64,000 nt of DNA, from assembly GCA_964006375.1 (NCBI GenBank), contig OZ023265.1, positions 153,777,047-153,841,046 on the forward strand, written 5' to 3'. The stretch's first letter is position 1, and the number at the start of each line of letters is the position of its first letter. The notes under the pieces were generated by a model. It worked only from the letters and a program-made list of their open reading frames with translations. It was not told the DNA's origin and ran no database searches. Shown here in pieces: positions 1 to 14,846 of the stretch. Origin of the DNA: Tillus elongatus. Taxonomy: Eukaryota > Arthropoda > Insecta > Coleoptera > Cleridae. A program made the position numbers and the translations under genes.

Positions 1-386
1 CTGAAGTCTTAGTTTCAACCGTCATTGTCCTTCATTTTACTAAAATATTTCCAGAAAATTCATTTAAAATAGACCCTTTCTCTAATGCTTGGCAGTAGCC
101 TTAGCTATAGAGTTTATCATTTAATAGTATATAATTTTTGTCGAATTTTCGTAAAAAAACAATAAAGTTCAATATATCCGTTGTTATACAAGATACGAAA
201 AAAATTGTATACTTTAATTATAGGGTGTCTTGAGCTACATCTTAAAAAACATTTCTACAATCACAGGGTGGCCCATAAGTCGCTGGTGATACAAATTCTC
301 TCTTTTTTTTTAATCAAACACGTCTTATGTTATAGCATTTTTGCATTTCCATCGAAATATAACGCATGTTTGTACGAAAAGCAATT
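1..386 (+). repeat. Dispersed repeat family block
   Basis: Opens inside the window's commonest repeat. The text from CTGAAGTCTTAGTTTCAACC onwards recurs near 4770 and 6230 (plus strand), and in diverged form near 2220-2330 (minus), 27910 and 61440. It contains the sub-blocks ending in ATAGGGTGTCTTGAGCTACA and GGTGGCCCATAAGTCG that normally precede an M unit. Short ORFs here have no recognisable domain. Confidence 0.7.
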
Positions 387-695
387 CTGGACGCAGCAAG
401 TGAGTTATGGTAGCGAATTTTGATCAAATGCTTCATATTTGAATATCTCAATTTGCTATTAACCTATAAGGTTGACCAAGAAACATGTTTTTTCGGGAAC
501 ACTTTAAGTTTACTTTTGGAAATTTTTGTACATTTTCAAACAATAAAGTTATTTTGATGAAACATGGCACCTTTTTTAATTATATAGGTTATACTGGTAA
601 CCAAATTTGATGCCTGCTTTCCTAAAAAAACACATATTTCCTATTAAAAACATTTTTATGAAAATTCACTACCATAACGCACTTGCTGCGTCCAG
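387..695 (+). mobile_element. M unit (MITE-like, inverted ends)
   Basis: A 309-bp unit bounded by CTGGACGCAGCAAGTG at the left and its reverse complement at the right, with the inverted match continuing into the next 20 or so bases (GTTATGGTAGCGAATTTT against AAAATTCACTACCATAAC). The interior, including TTGCTATTAACCTAT and GGTTATACTGGTAACCAAATTTGATGCC, is shared with the copies at 11406, 13603 and 14446. It is non-coding. No clear target duplication was seen, so the class is undecided. Confidence 0.6.
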
Positions 696-797
696 AATTT
701 TTTATCTTTTTATCTTGTGTTCTGTAATGTACCCTTGCAGAAGTAGCCTACCGGCAAACTCAGTTTTTCTGACAAGCCTTTTACAAAATTCTAGATT

Positions 798-840
798 CCC
801 CTGAGGATGGCCGGTTAAAAAGGTCGAAACGCGTCAGAAA
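798..840 (+). ncRNA. Hammerhead-ribozyme-like motif (PLE type)
   Basis: CTGAGGA at 801-807 fits CUGANGA. GGCC (809-812) can pair with GGTC (822-825) as stem II with a G-U pair. GAAA is at 826-829, followed by palindromic CGCG (830-833) and TC, the cleavage dinucleotide position. Stem I is not formed by the immediately flanking bases, so activity is doubtful. A separate 10-bp complement (TTTTTCTGAC near 768 and GTCAGAAAAA near 833) encloses the motif. Confidence 0.5.
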
Positions 841-1677
841 AAGGAATAAAGAAATTGTTTGGAAGAAAGAGCCTTCTTATTCAACACACCCAAAAGATAT
901 GAATTAATAAACCTTAATTTTAACGTTTAGTGCTAACACGTAATTGTATAGGCTGTTTAACAAACAATGGTTATACAAAGTATAACAGTTTCATAATAAT
1001 TAAAATTATATGTTTCAAGAGGAGGACAGTTGAGGGACCGAAAATAATGAAATTTGTTTAAGAATTTGAGCTGTTCTTTGATAATACTTAGGTGCTCTCC
1101 AGCAGTGGTAAGCAATTACAGCGTTCGAGAAAATGAGGTAACTAACGTCAGGGTTCTTTTCCAGTTTAAAATGAAAACGTAAACAGAACAAAAAGACACA
1201 AGCAGTAACTGAAATAGGATTCGAGTCTAGTCACACACACGGCCCCAACTACGAACATACCTCGCTAAATCGAAAAGAACAACAAAATCTAGAAGTTCGG
1301 CCAAAGTTAGTGGCATTATCTGTGAACAGTACAGTCCCTGAGGTCTTTGTAGTGCAAACAAATACTAATGCCGTGTTTGGATACATAAAGCAAGTGTTTG
1401 CGTAGGGCCCTTCCATGATATAACACAAATTAGTGCAATTAAAGTAACCACGAAAAATTATAATCCTTACGGTCGTTAAGAAGACTAGTTATTTATTTGA
1501 TATAACTTGAAAAATAAAATTATGAGGATTAAAGGAATACCATGACTAAAGATACCGCTGCCACAAAATCAAACAAAATTTTATTTTTCCATATTGTCAA
1601 TTCGTCAAGAATTTGTTAGATATTGTAGCAATCTTTTAACTCTACGTTTCTAAGTAAAGTATAATTAATAGTGATTA
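841..1677. other. No recognisable feature
   Basis: AT-rich DNA with stop codons in all frames. I see no coding region, RNA gene or named repeat. It begins with an AATAAAG after the hammerhead-like motif and may include the remaining end of that element. Confidence 0.4.
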
Positions 1678-1775
1678 GACCGAATAGCTCAGAACGAGAG
1701 GTCAGTAAGCTCTAGAATCGGACTAGGAGGTCGCAAGTTCGAGCCCGTATTCAGACAGTCGGTCTTTTTCACTCA
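1678..1775 (+). repeat. tRNA-like SINE head
   Basis: A-box-like TAGCTCAGAACG and B-box-like AAGTTCGAGCCC are spaced as in a tRNA promoter, and a T run follows at about 1764. The acceptor and T stems do not pair well, so this is read as a tRNA-derived SINE head or tRNA relic rather than a functional tRNA. Confidence 0.45.
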
Positions 1776-1864
1776 AATCTGGAGAGGCCGGGTTCTGGTG
1801 AGTTATGGGTCGTATCCTTTTTGTCTACATGTGTGTGTAAACGGGAAACTTAACCGTGTTCTAT

Positions 1865-2480
1865 TTAAAAAATGTGTATCACCAGCGACTTATGGGCCAC
1901 ACTGTGATTATCAAAATAGGTTTATAACATGCAACTCGAGACGCAATATAACGCATATAATTCTTTCTCATATCTTGTATAATAACGGATATATTTAGCT
2001 TTACCGTAGAAATGGGTCATCCTGTTTATCTGTAAACAGACAAAAACTTAAACCGACCCCGTTATGGGTATTGGAGGTTCTAGTTCGCGCTCATTTGAAG
2101 AAATCTTTTTAAAATTCCCAAGTCGCAGTCTTCTCAATAACGAATTTTTACTATTAAAATTTTCTAAAATATACACTAAAATTACACCATAAACTCTATA
2201 GCTGAAACTATTGCCAAGGCATCAGAGAAAGGTTCTATTTGAAATGGATGTTCCTAAAATATTTTGGTAAAATGAAGGACAACGATAGTTGAAGCTGCAA
2301 CTTGACGCTTTGTAAGACACACTTGTTATGGCATTTCTTCTACATAATCCATCTTTGTTTCAGATTCGTTGTCTCAAATTGAAAATTTTGACGTTTCAAA
2401 TCGCGATAGTGACGTTTTAAGAAGACAAAATGTAAAATTTTCAAATTATTTTTTCTGCTACATCTTGAGACTAAGATGCT
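1865..2480 (-). repeat. Dispersed repeat family block, inverted
   Basis: The minus-strand counterpart of the block that opens the window. On this strand the order is reversed: the GTCGCTGGTGAT segment, the GGGTGTC-like segment, a CGGGGTCGGTTTAAG-like flank, then the segment resembling TTCAACTTCAACC. There is no long (TA)n in this copy. Confidence 0.6.
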
Positions 2481-3556
2481 TTTCTTTTACTTTCAAAAGG
2501 AACTTCTTTTCTTTCCTTTTCCAAATCTAGAATGACGTAAACGCAAAACTGCTTGTAGGGATAATTATAAATTGCCGTTGTAGATTTGCAAAGCCAGTAG
2601 AAAAGCTGTTTCATCTGCATTAACTTAAAAAAATTATTCTGAACACGATTGGGGAGTTAAACTGATATGTATTTAATATTCGTAAACGCTCGAACGCATT
2701 TGCAGTTTATTTTCAAATACCTCCTTTTGGTTGTTGGATATGTCACTGGAGTTCAGCCACGTCTAGGTATTAGGACACAGCATTAGACTCGGAAAGTTGT
2801 CTGCGTTGGATACACTTTGGATAAATCTGCTCACTATAAAACGTGTAAGGACAGTGCATTCCGCCTTTCAAAGGACCTTAAACGAAAAATACACCCAGTG
2901 CGCTTCGTTCACGTCTAAAACACTCATAAATCAGGATTAGAGAGGAGCCTTTTAGAATTCCACAAGAAAACAATTCGATATGGGCAAGACGGCCTTTTCA
3001 AACTTCGTGGAATATGAATGTAAGCTGTGGAATTTCACGTCACTCCAATATTCAAATTATCTTTGATATATGTGGATAAAAATTCGTGCTGCATTGAGTT
3101 CGGAAACTATATAAAGTTTCACTTAGGATTTCTGATACAGGTGACTTCTGGTCACGTAATTATATTGCATATAAATGTAGTAAGCAGGCTGTTTTTGTAT
3201 TCTCAAAGAAATGTACAGCTTGTTAAGGTAAAGGTAAACAAAGGTTTCTTGGAAATTTTTATCTTATTCACTAAGATAAGATGTCCTTATAAAAGGATAA
3301 AGAGGCATTGCTACCTTTGATGTAGCAAGTTTCTTTCCACGTATTTTCAAATACTTTACTTAGAGAGGGCATTCGTTAAAATATATTTTTCCAGAAGAGT
3401 TTTTATATTTTATATAATTAGAGCTATTTTGTGAAAAATCTTTGACGAGTTAAGTTACATAGCTCTCCCATACTCATTAACATCTAAGTCTTAAATCCTA
3501 GATATCCTAATAAGCACACTTGGAGAACCCAAATCACCACAGCATATTTTAAAAAA
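2481..3556. other. No recognisable feature
   Basis: AT-rich, without a convincing ORF. The 97-codon ORF at 3027-3320 shows no motif, has no related copy in the window, and is of chance length for this composition. Confidence 0.4.
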
Positions 3557-3599
3557 CCTGACTATCGTTTCACTAACCAAGTTAGAGTCATCAGAGGAT
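3557..3599 (-). ncRNA. Hammerhead-ribozyme-like motif
   Basis: On the minus strand: CCT, CTGATGA (3588-3594), stem II CTAAC/GTTAG with loop TTG, GAAA (3568-3571), CGATAG, TC, AGG. Stem I is CCU/AGG. Downstream on the same strand comes a tail, GTGGTGATTTGGGTTCTCC, shared with the copies near 12250, 28640, 36350, 44750 and 63975. This fits a PLE terminal repeat; the ribozyme activity is inferred. Confidence 0.6.
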
Positions 3600-3835
3600 G
3601 AATAATTTAAAAATCTTATATCCACAACTCTGTTTACATTCTTCTGCAGGTAGTGTGTCACTAACGATTTAGGGAGGTTCAACAACACCAAAAATTAACA
3701 TATTTCGTTTGGCGGAAATATCTGTATTCTTCTGTTATTTATCGGATGTGTTTATGCCGGTATTTATTTTGTAAAGTAATTTATCAGGAGACTACGGAGC
3801 GAGATGCATACACTTCTTATTATTACTATATTTAG

Positions 3836-3837
<2 letters not shown>

Positions 3838-3919
<82 letters not shown>
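3838..3919. repeat. (TA)n array, 82 bp
   Basis: An uninterrupted TA dinucleotide run. Unlike most arrays here, its flanks (TTTAGCAATA to the left, TTGTAATGG to the right) do not match the dispersed family. Confidence 0.95.
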
Positions 3920-3922
<3 letters not shown>

Positions 3923-4079
3923 AATGGTATAAAATCGTTGGCTATAACTTTAAGTATATTTACTAAAATTTTCATTAACTTAAACTAGCCTTTCTCACTT
4001 TAATTATTTTTTGGCTTTGTTTATGCTTGCTTTACATGGTATACGATTTGGTTTGTTGAATTGTTCACTTGTTGCCTCT

Positions 4080-6476
<2,397 letters not shown>

Positions 6477-7042
6477 CTGGACACAGTAAGTGCGTTTTGG
6501 TAGCAAATTTTCATTAAATCCTCCAAGTTTCAATAACTCATTTGCTATTAACGTAACTTTTGTTGGTTAGGAAACCAACATTTAACTGTATTTTCGGAAA
6601 TTTTTTGTATGAACGCAGCAAGGGCGTTTTGGTTTCGAATTTTCATTAAATGTTTCAAATTTCAATAACTCAATTTGTTATTAACCTATGGTTCATTGGC
6701 TAGGAGACAAGTTTTCTCAGAAACATTTAAAGTTTATTTTCTAAAAAGTTTTGTACATTTTCAAATAATTATTTTGATAAAATATGATACACTGTTCTTA
6801 CTATATAGGTTATACCGGTAACCAAATTGATGCCTGCTCGCATTAGAGCGATATATTTGTAATTAAAAACATTTTTATGAAAATTCACTTCCATAACGCA
6901 CTTGCTGCGTCCAGAGTTTTTACTATATATGTTACACTGGTGATCAAATTTGATGCCTGCTTTCTGAACAAAAAACACACATATTTGCTATTAAAAACAT
7001 TTTTATGAAAATTCACTACCATAACGCACTTGCTGCGTCCAG
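6477..7042 (+). mobile_element. Nested or tandem M units
   Basis: Left ends at 6477 (CTGGACACAGTAAGTGCG) and about 6610 (ACGCAGCAAGGGCG). Right ends are at 6914 and 7042, each reading GCTGCGTCCAG. Two lefts followed by two rights suggests one unit inserted into another or a partial duplication. Confidence 0.5.
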
Positions 7043-9510
7043 ACTTTTTATGGTACAGACTGTATTGGGTAGCAACAGCTGGTGTCGTGCACCGAAACTA
7101 TCACAGAGCGAGTGACAGTGTCGGATAGATATGGGAAGACTAGGTAAAACAGAGAGCGAGATGTCACTAGCGCTGGCTCATAGCGAGTTTAGAAAAATGT
7201 ATCGCGGACGAGAAAAGGAACAGGTAAAAGATAGAGTGCTGGTTGAAAGTGGTATCCAAGAGAACAGGTGGTTGTACCGCAGATTTGACGTAAGTTAGGT
7301 GCCGGAGACTGGATGGACAGAGAGGCTGTATCTACCCTGGGAGTTGGGAATTTATCCGCACTTAATTTATAATTGCGTGTGTCCGGAAGACGTGAATGAA
7401 GGCACAACAATACCCACGAGAAGGGGGGGGGGGGGGGCAATGTGCTATCTCACAAACGTGGTATGTTTGTGAAGAAATTGTTTGAGGGAATGCGAAGTCA
7501 GAAGAAAAGATCGCACACTGGTCATCGTGTGAATTAATTACATATTTGAACCAGGAAGTAATTCAGGTGCCCTCAGATAGGAGGTAAAAGGGGTAACTAG
7601 CAGTTGCTTTATCAAGTTTTTTTTTGCGTGTTTTATAGGGTCCCAGAGCCGGCTAGAAATTAGTAAACTATTCTAGTATTGGGGAGAAAGTTGTCCCAGT
7701 GCCGGCTGAAAATTAGATGTCCTAGTGTTGTGCAGAACACACCCTGGTAAACTATCCTTGTGACCGGCAGAAGCTGGCCCAATATGGGGTTATTTTTTTT
7801 TTTTTTGGTATCTATGTGTCGTTGTAATGGCCTTTTAGCAACAGGTGGCTAAATGTATGGTTAAAGTCAATTTTAAGCCTCTGAAGTCGTATGGTGGCAG
7901 CTCAATTTCTTAGTAGCAGTACACTTTCGTTGCTGCAATTAACCGTAGCAGCAGGTTTCCAGACTGCATAGGTGTCCTAAAAGGCTGGCACGTTTATGGA
8001 CAGAGTAAATTGTATTCCTAATTTAATAAGGAAGTTAAGGAAGATCAGACAGGGAGTCATATTCATTCAGATAAGTTCTAGTAGATAAGAGTGATATAAA
8101 GACATTTTTGATAAATTAAATGCTTGACATATTTAACTGATATAGAATTGTTATTCACTACTTTCATTTGTGTAAATTAATAATTTTTATTGCAAAGAAA
8201 CAAATAAAGCTCTCGAGTAGGTCGATGAATGTTTCACATCCATATAATTACTTTTCATTTGAGGAAACTGTGATACTCTGTGAGATTTGATCACTATAAA
8301 ACTCGACTTCAAGTTATTTTATTGACTCAGAATAACACTTTGGTATCATTTTAAGTTCTTGTTTACTTAGTCTAAGTAGATGGATATTAGATATATGAGC
8401 TAAGCGTGCGCACGTATGGTAACCCTTAATTGTTGATTTAATTAGTAAGATCGTAGTCTACTGAGCCACTAGATGATTGACAATAACGATTTGAAAGTTT
8501 AGAGAGCTAGATTGATTGAGCTGATGTGCAGATTTTTATGGTTTTCAGGTCAGGACATTGATTATTGCATGTTTATTTTAACTTGTTGTGTTTGAGTGTT
8601 CTTTTAATAATAAATTGGTATTATATTCTTTGGTAAACGGGTTTATTTGAATTTGGTCTAACTCCTGAAACTTTCCCAGTTGTTTAATTAGTGCATTTGC
8701 TCATTGATATGGGTGCGACCATTGACGCACAAGAGTGCCTCTGAGTATGTGTTTCTCTTGCAGTGCTTATTAGGTATACAGTCTCACCATCTATGCCTCT
8801 CTATTTGTACATTTTCTTAATGAAAATTCACTAACATATAATTTTTGTGATATTTTTAACTTCGTCACATTTTTTATTTATTTTACATTAGATTTATTTT
8901 GCGCGAAATGAATCTTATTTACATTTTGTCTAGCAGAGTATATTATATTTTTTTTTATTTATATGAACCCCATTCTATTAGATTAAGCCCTGTGTAGAAC
9001 TTTATTAGATTTACATTTATCAGAGAGAATATCCAGTTCTCCGTTCTCTCAGTCTCAGTGAAACCGAACAACAACACAAACAAGGGGCAATAAAAGTCAA
9101 GATATTTTGTTGTGTTTACGTCCGGGCAAGCAAACCCAAATCTAATTAGAATAACTAACCTACGCGACCGACTCGTTCGCAAGCAACGTGAAACCGTGTT
9201 CTCGTAAAACTGTGTTAATTTATTGTCAAGATGGCGTCTATTAGATACACGTGCTCGCGGTAATGAGCAAATTAAACAGATTATTCCTATCTAGAGTCTG
9301 CCTTTAACACAACAAAGGTCACTCGGGAAATGTACGTTGTAGATAAAACACGAGATAATCATTATAAATGGGAGGTCGCTAAGTTTCGGATCCAAGTGTT
9401 TTTTAAGACAACTTATCAGTATTTGAAAGTGAACAAAATATTAAAATGGGTTACATTCAAACTGGTAAGCAGAACGAGAGAACGAGACTTGCCTTGCAAG
9501 ACTTTCTATA
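7043..9510. other. Unannotated; less AT-rich, poly-G tract
   Basis: No convincing gene. A run of about 14 G lies at 7422-7436; the 83-codon antisense ORF across it is proline-rich only because of this run. Loosely repeated phrases built around GCCGGC occur between 7640 and 7780. Two AATAAA-like signals occur near 8203 and 8610. A decayed retroelement or solo LTR is possible, but I could not define ends. Confidence 0.35.
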
Positions 9511-9854
9511 GAGCCTCGGTGATTCAGTGGTAAGACCGTGAGCCCCTGAACCAAGGGTACTGGGTTCGATCCCGAGGTAGTCCTTTTTCAGTACATACGG
9601 TAACATTAACATCAACCGAGGTTGTGGCATTGTATTTGAGCAAGTTGAATGTCTGCACGTTCCGCACTTCGGAGCGTAAAACCGTCGGTCCCGTGTACAT
9701 GCGACGTTGGGCACGTTAAAGATTCCTAGCCACCTTACAGAAAGGTAGGGGTTCGGCAAAATTTCCAGGATGGTGAGGTGAAATAGCTTCGGTGATTGGC
9801 CATAGTCGCGGAAATAGACCGACGTTAATGAAACAAAAACACACACACACACTT
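9511..9854 (+). repeat. tRNA-derived SINE
   Basis: Begins with a tRNA-like head: A-box-like TGATTCAGTGGTAAG and a near-perfect B box GGGTTCGATCCC at 9562-9573, then a T run. A body follows that includes TTCGGAGCGTAAAACCGTCG and GGGCACGTTAAAGATTCC, and it ends in (CA)n at about 9839-9854. This order (Pol III head, body, simple-repeat tail) is diagnostic of a SINE. The minus-strand ORF across it is a shadow. Confidence 0.7.
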
Positions 9855-9859
9855 TTTAG

Positions 9860-10160
<301 letters not shown>

Positions 10161-10398
10161 CCAGATAATTTTTTTTTAAAGAAACGCTGAAACACATCAA
10201 CTAACTCTGCGCACCGCTCTTCTATTTATATTATCCATAGAGATTTTAGACCTTCTACACTTTTCTATACCTGTCACTTCTGGTTCCTTCTAGAAATATA
10301 ATTCCAGATTGTTCGCTCTTACCAACACACTTTATAAACGACATCTGACCATAAAATAAACAACAAAGTCCATAAACTTAATTCTAATAGACAAATAT

Positions 10399-10830
<432 letters not shown>

Positions 10831-11054
10831 AGTCGTACATTAGTACGCATTAGCGCTTTGTGAGTTAAAAATACGGCTCGAAATGACTAACAAGCTCCTA
10901 TATATGTGTCTCAGCCGTCATTTTTTTTTCATTTCGTTAAAATATGAGAGAAAAAAAAACAATTTTAAACAAAAATTGTTTGGTGTAAATAATCAAGATG
11001 TTAGAAAAGTAATATACTAGAGTATATACCTGTTAGTAGATACATATGTCATGT

Positions 11055-11155
11055 CTAGAATGTCCGAGAGGTAAAGGCAGCCGTGTTGATTTACCAATGG
11101 ACTCCTATAACACGCGTTCTAATCCCAGTTAGTGACATCACTTTTTTTTAAATTT
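11055..11155 (+). repeat. tRNA-like relic or SINE head
   Basis: TGTCCGAGAGGTAAAGGC resembles the A-box region of a serine-type tRNA. GCGTTCTAATCCC resembles a B box. A run of eight T follows. The stems are degenerate, so a functional tRNA is unlikely. Confidence 0.4.
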
Positions 11156-11405
11156 TTCATCTTATTTGATTTTACCGTTTTCTGATCATATTGTGTGATT
11201 CCGATGGTTTTTATTGCAAGCTTTGTATGACAAATTCAACTAGGACGAGTTGAATACTTTTAAGACTTAATTCAATTTGAATAGCACATCTGGTTGTTTG
11301 TTATTGCCCTAACTTAGTGAAACCGTTCCATACTTAATACAGCCGTAGAGCATTCCTGGAGCTTCACAAGTGCTTGTTCTTTTCTGCAGCCGATTTGAAT
11401 TTTTA

Positions 11406-11717
11406 CTGGACGCAGCAAGTGCGTTATGGTAGCGAATTTTCATTAAAGTTTCAAATTTCAATAGCTCAATTTGCTATTAACCTATCGTTCGTTGGCCAGG
11501 AAGCAGTTTTCGGGATTATTTTAAGTTTATTTTCGGAAAATTTTTGTACATTTTCAAACAATAAAGCCATTTTGATGAAATATGGTACACTGTTTCTACT
11601 ATATAGGTTATACTGGTAACCAAATTTCATGCCTGTTTTCTTTAAAAAAAAAGACATATTTGTTATTAAACATATTTTTATAAAAAATTACTACCATAAC
11701 GCAGTTTCTGCGTCCAG
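11406..11717 (+). mobile_element. M unit (MITE-like)
   Basis: A 312-bp unit with intact left end CTGGACGCAGCAAGTGCG and right end TCTGCGTCCAG. The interior is collinear with the 387-695 copy. It is non-coding. Confidence 0.65.
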
Positions 11718-12282
11718 AATTTTTCATTTATTTTAATTTTCTGGTTTAGTAATGGCAAAAGTCACGTACACGTCTTCGATCGCTTGGATCTTTACCCTAC
11801 ATTTACCGTATTCCTTTACACGAAAAGCGATACTTAGCCATCTCTTCTATAATGCAATTCTTTATTTACAAAATTATTGCCGATGAAGAATCCAGTAACA
11901 CCATGTCAACCATAGTGCAGCCACGTTCGTCGCTCCCATTTATTTGTACAGTTTCAGCACATTCGTTGATAATCCCTCAATATGGGAGACTTTATCATGT
12001 CTTCAGCGACATGTTATCTGAGGGAAGTGCAGAATTCACAAAGGAACTTTTGCATTTACACTATTCCTCTGCCTTTCACACGTAAAATACGTCTGGCTAT
12101 CGAATAGCGTTTGATTTAAAGGAAAAGATATTGCTTGAATAAGGTATTGGAGTCTCCAGTTTTACGTAACGTCTATTTTATCTCCTTTTTAGTTGGTCTT
12201 ATTTAAAAGCTTACTGCTTATCATGCAAGAGATACATAAGTACACTGTGGAGAACCCAATTCACCGCAACTTATTTTTAAGA
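11718..12282. other. No recognisable feature
   Basis: The 77-codon ORF at 11852-12085 has no recognisable motif. No repeat family was recognised except the hammerhead-associated tail starting near 12245 on the minus strand. Confidence 0.35.
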
Positions 12283-12323
12283 CATGACGATCGTCTCGCT
12301 AACAACGTTAGCGTCATTAGATG
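12283..12323 (-). ncRNA. Hammerhead-like motif, degenerate core
   Basis: Minus strand: CAT, CTAATGA (12314-12320), stem II GCTAAC/GTTAGC, GAGA in place of GAAA (12294-12297), CGATCG (12288-12293), TC, ATG. Stem I has become CAU/AUG where other copies have CCU/AGG, a compensatory pair. The core substitutions predict an inactive copy. Confidence 0.5.
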
Positions 12324-12534
12324 AATATCTAAGCGAAAAAAGACTATCAATAATATTTATTTTTATATTGGTTAACAAGCAATCACCAACAGCGCCCTCG
12401 ACACAAGTGCATAAATAAACCACCATTGTTTGCCGAAAGTCGCTGTAAATTGATTATAATTTCTAGCTATTGATAAGACCGTGCGTCGGTAGGACGATAA
12501 CAACCCGAAGAACGAACTGAATTTTAATTTCTGA

Positions 12535-12537
<3 letters not shown>

Positions 12538-12626
<89 letters not shown>
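12538..12626. repeat. (TA)n array, about 89 bp
   Basis: A pure TA run between CTGACTG and TGTGCCCGG. The flanks are unrelated to the dispersed family; it lies beside the 3' end of the LINE relic described next. Confidence 0.95.
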
Positions 12627-12629
<3 letters not shown>

Positions 12630-13260
12630 CCCGGATCGACGCATGAATAGGTAAAAAAAATGTAATTTTTTGAGTTGAAACTTCATTTTCTGTGAGGCCT
12701 TTTTTCTCCCTTAGGGCTCGTCCGCGTCTTTGCCACCCCAATGGCACCGCAGCCTTTGGCTTATTGTGCATGCATTTGTCTTTTCTACTCCACCCATTCC
12801 AAAAGCATTGTGCCTTGAACTAGTCTGCACGGCAATTGGTAGGGTGAAGTTTTATATTGCTCTGTCTCCGCTCTAGGCTGTCCGTATATCAGTTGTCTTT
12901 TGCAGTCCATAGCTTCACACTGCCACAAGATGTGCTGGGCTGATTCCTCCCCCTCGCCGCAGAGTCTGCATGCCAGATCCCCCTCGAACCGCCCCATTTT
13001 ATGAAGGTGTTTCTTGACAGCCGTGTTTCTTGACAGCCGTGTTTATTGACAGCCGTGTTTCTTGACAGCCATGTTTTTTGACAGCCGTGTTTCTTGACAG
13101 CCGTGTGTCCCGTCAAGAGTCCTGTTATGTCCCTGAGCTGTCCTCTGCGAAGATTTAGCAGCTCCAGAGCTCTCTTTGGACTGGGTTGCCCAATTAATGG
13201 CTTCCCGTGTTTGAGTCTTGGACAGGCTGCTCAGTATGCCCTGCTTGAATAGAAAATAAT
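12627..13260 (-). pseudogene. Non-LTR retrotransposon 3' part (RNase H/zinc knuckle relic)
   Basis: Reading leftward on the minus strand, the peptide has CRLCGEGEE, HILWQCEA and a downstream QLIYG, the Cys/His-rich segment that ends ORF2 of R1/jockey-type LINEs. The upstream part (near 13200-13120) reads RALELLNLRRGQLRDITGLL in broken frames. A 3' UTR ending GGACGAGCCCTAAGGG matches the tiny insertion at 35767. The coding part is split by the 16-bp tandem repeat at 13008-13104. Only the last part of the gene remains, so it is non-functional. The clade assignment is from motif memory. Confidence 0.6.
13008..13104. repeat. 16-bp tandem repeat inside LINE relic
   Basis: About six copies of TGTTTCTTGACAGCCG with one or two changes each. 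On the LINE sense strand this adds repeated HGCQETRL-like residues where related proteins have a single GH...VKKH segment. It is a local expansion in dead coding DNA. Confidence 0.85.
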
Positions 13261-13602
13261 TTGTGTCATAATTCTAATTTCCCAAAATCAAGTATGTCTT
13301 GGAAATTTACACTAGTAGAGTGCCTTTCCTCTGGGAGATGCGAAAAAATGTTATTACGAAAAGACGATCGGAAAGAAAAACTGAATAGGAATACATGTTA
13401 AAATTCTAAGCCTATTTTAATATTTCACATAATTTTCATTCCACGCACCCTCCTTATTGAAGCTATTAAATTTTTTTGTTAACAAAACTTGTTTTGAACA
13501 ATAAATTGAACGCGTCGCTTTCTTTGTATCCCTCTATTAGACATTTAGATATTAAAGAAATGAGAACATTAAAATAAGAAAATGCAAAAAAAAATTAAAA
13601 GT
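13261..13602. other. No recognisable feature
   Basis: AT-rich, with no ORF of note and no repeat recognised. Confidence 0.35.
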
Positions 13603-14280
13603 CTGGACGCAGCAAGTGCGTTGTGGAAGTGAATTTGCATAAATATGTTTTTAATAGCAAATATGTCTCTTTAATGCAAGGAGGCATCAATTTGGTCATC
13701 GGTATAACCTATATAGTAGGAACAGTGTATCATATTTTATCAAAATAACTTGTTTGAAAATGTACAAAAAATTTTAGAAAATAAACTTAAAACGTTTCCG
13801 AGAAAAGTCGTTTCCTAGCTGACGAACTTTAGGTTAATACCAAATTGCGTTATTGAATTTTGAAACGTTTAATGAAAATTCGCTACCAAAACACACTCAA
13901 TTTTTTTTTTACAAACATGTATCATATTTCGATGAAAAATGCAAAAATACAATAAGGAATGTTCAAAAAAAAGTAGGTATCACCAATGATTTATGGGCCA
14001 CCTGTGATTGTCAAAATAATTTTATAAGGTGCAGCTCAAGCCATCCTATAGATAATGTATACAATTTTTTCTCGTATCTTATATAATAACAATTATATTG
14101 AGCTTTACCGTAGAAATGCGTCACCCTGTATATATGTAAACAGAAAGTAAACCCGGATATGAATTCTAGGGGGGCCTAGTTTGCGCGCTCATTTGAAGAA
14201 ATCTTTTTATGTAAGCCGTGGTCTCCTCATTAATGAATTTTTTCTACAAAAATTAGCTAAAAATTATAGACCGTTATAAT
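13603..14280 (-). repeat. M unit joined to inverted dispersed-family block
   Basis: The M-unit end CTGGACGCAGCAAGTGCG is at 13603. Its interior runs in the opposite sense to the 387 copy (GCATCAATTTGGTCATC, then TACAAAAAATTTTAGAAAAT). The far end near 13890 is degraded (CCAAAACACACTC). The block then continues as a minus-strand long repeat with TCACCAATGATTTATGGGCC and TTTACCGTAGAAATGCGTCA. Confidence 0.6.
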
Positions 14281-14645
14281 AGGGTGTCTTGAGCTACATC
14301 TTAAAAAATATGTTTCAAATCACAGGCCGGCCCTTAAGTCGTTGGTGTTACAAATTCTCTTTTTTTTTTAATCGAACACGCCTTGTGTTATTCCATTTTT
14401 GCATTTTCCATCGAAATATAATGCATGTTTGTAAGATAAGAAATTCGGGACGCAGCAAGTGCGTTATGGTAGACAATTTTCTTTAAATGCTTAAATTTTA
14501 AATAGCTCCATTTGCTATTAACCTATAAGGTTGACCAAGAGACCAGATTTTCGGGAACACTTTAAGTTTACTTTCGGAAATGTTTGTACATTTTCAAACA
14601 ATAAAATTATTTTGGTCAGACATGGAACCTAGTTTCTACTATATA

Positions 14646-14736
<91 letters not shown>

Positions 14737-14846
14737 TGGTAACCAAATTTGATGTCTGCTTTCTTAAAAAAAACACACACATATGCATTTGCTATTAAAA
14801 ACACTTTTATTAAAATTCATTACTATAACGCACTTGCTGCGTCCAG
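14281..14846 (+). mobile_element. Long-repeat tail plus M unit interrupted by (TA)n
   Basis: 14281-14445 is the segment that precedes M units. The unit itself runs from about 14446 (CGGGACGCAGCAAGTGCG) to 14846 (GCGTCCAG). A (TA)n of about 88 bp (14648-14735) lies exactly where other copies have only ACTATATAGGTTATACTGG, so the array grew from the short TATATA already present there. Confidence 0.65.

Noticed and set aside
1678..1775. Functional tRNA genes at 1678, 9511 and 11055
   Set aside because: A and B boxes are recognisable but acceptor and T stems do not pair properly, and the 9511 copy continues into a SINE body.
7189..7440. Proline-rich ORF on the minus strand
   Set aside because: The prolines come from a G homopolymer at 7422-7436; no domain or repeat support.
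9457..9852. 131-codon ORF on the minus strand
   Set aside because: It is antisense to the tRNA-derived SINE and has no protein features.
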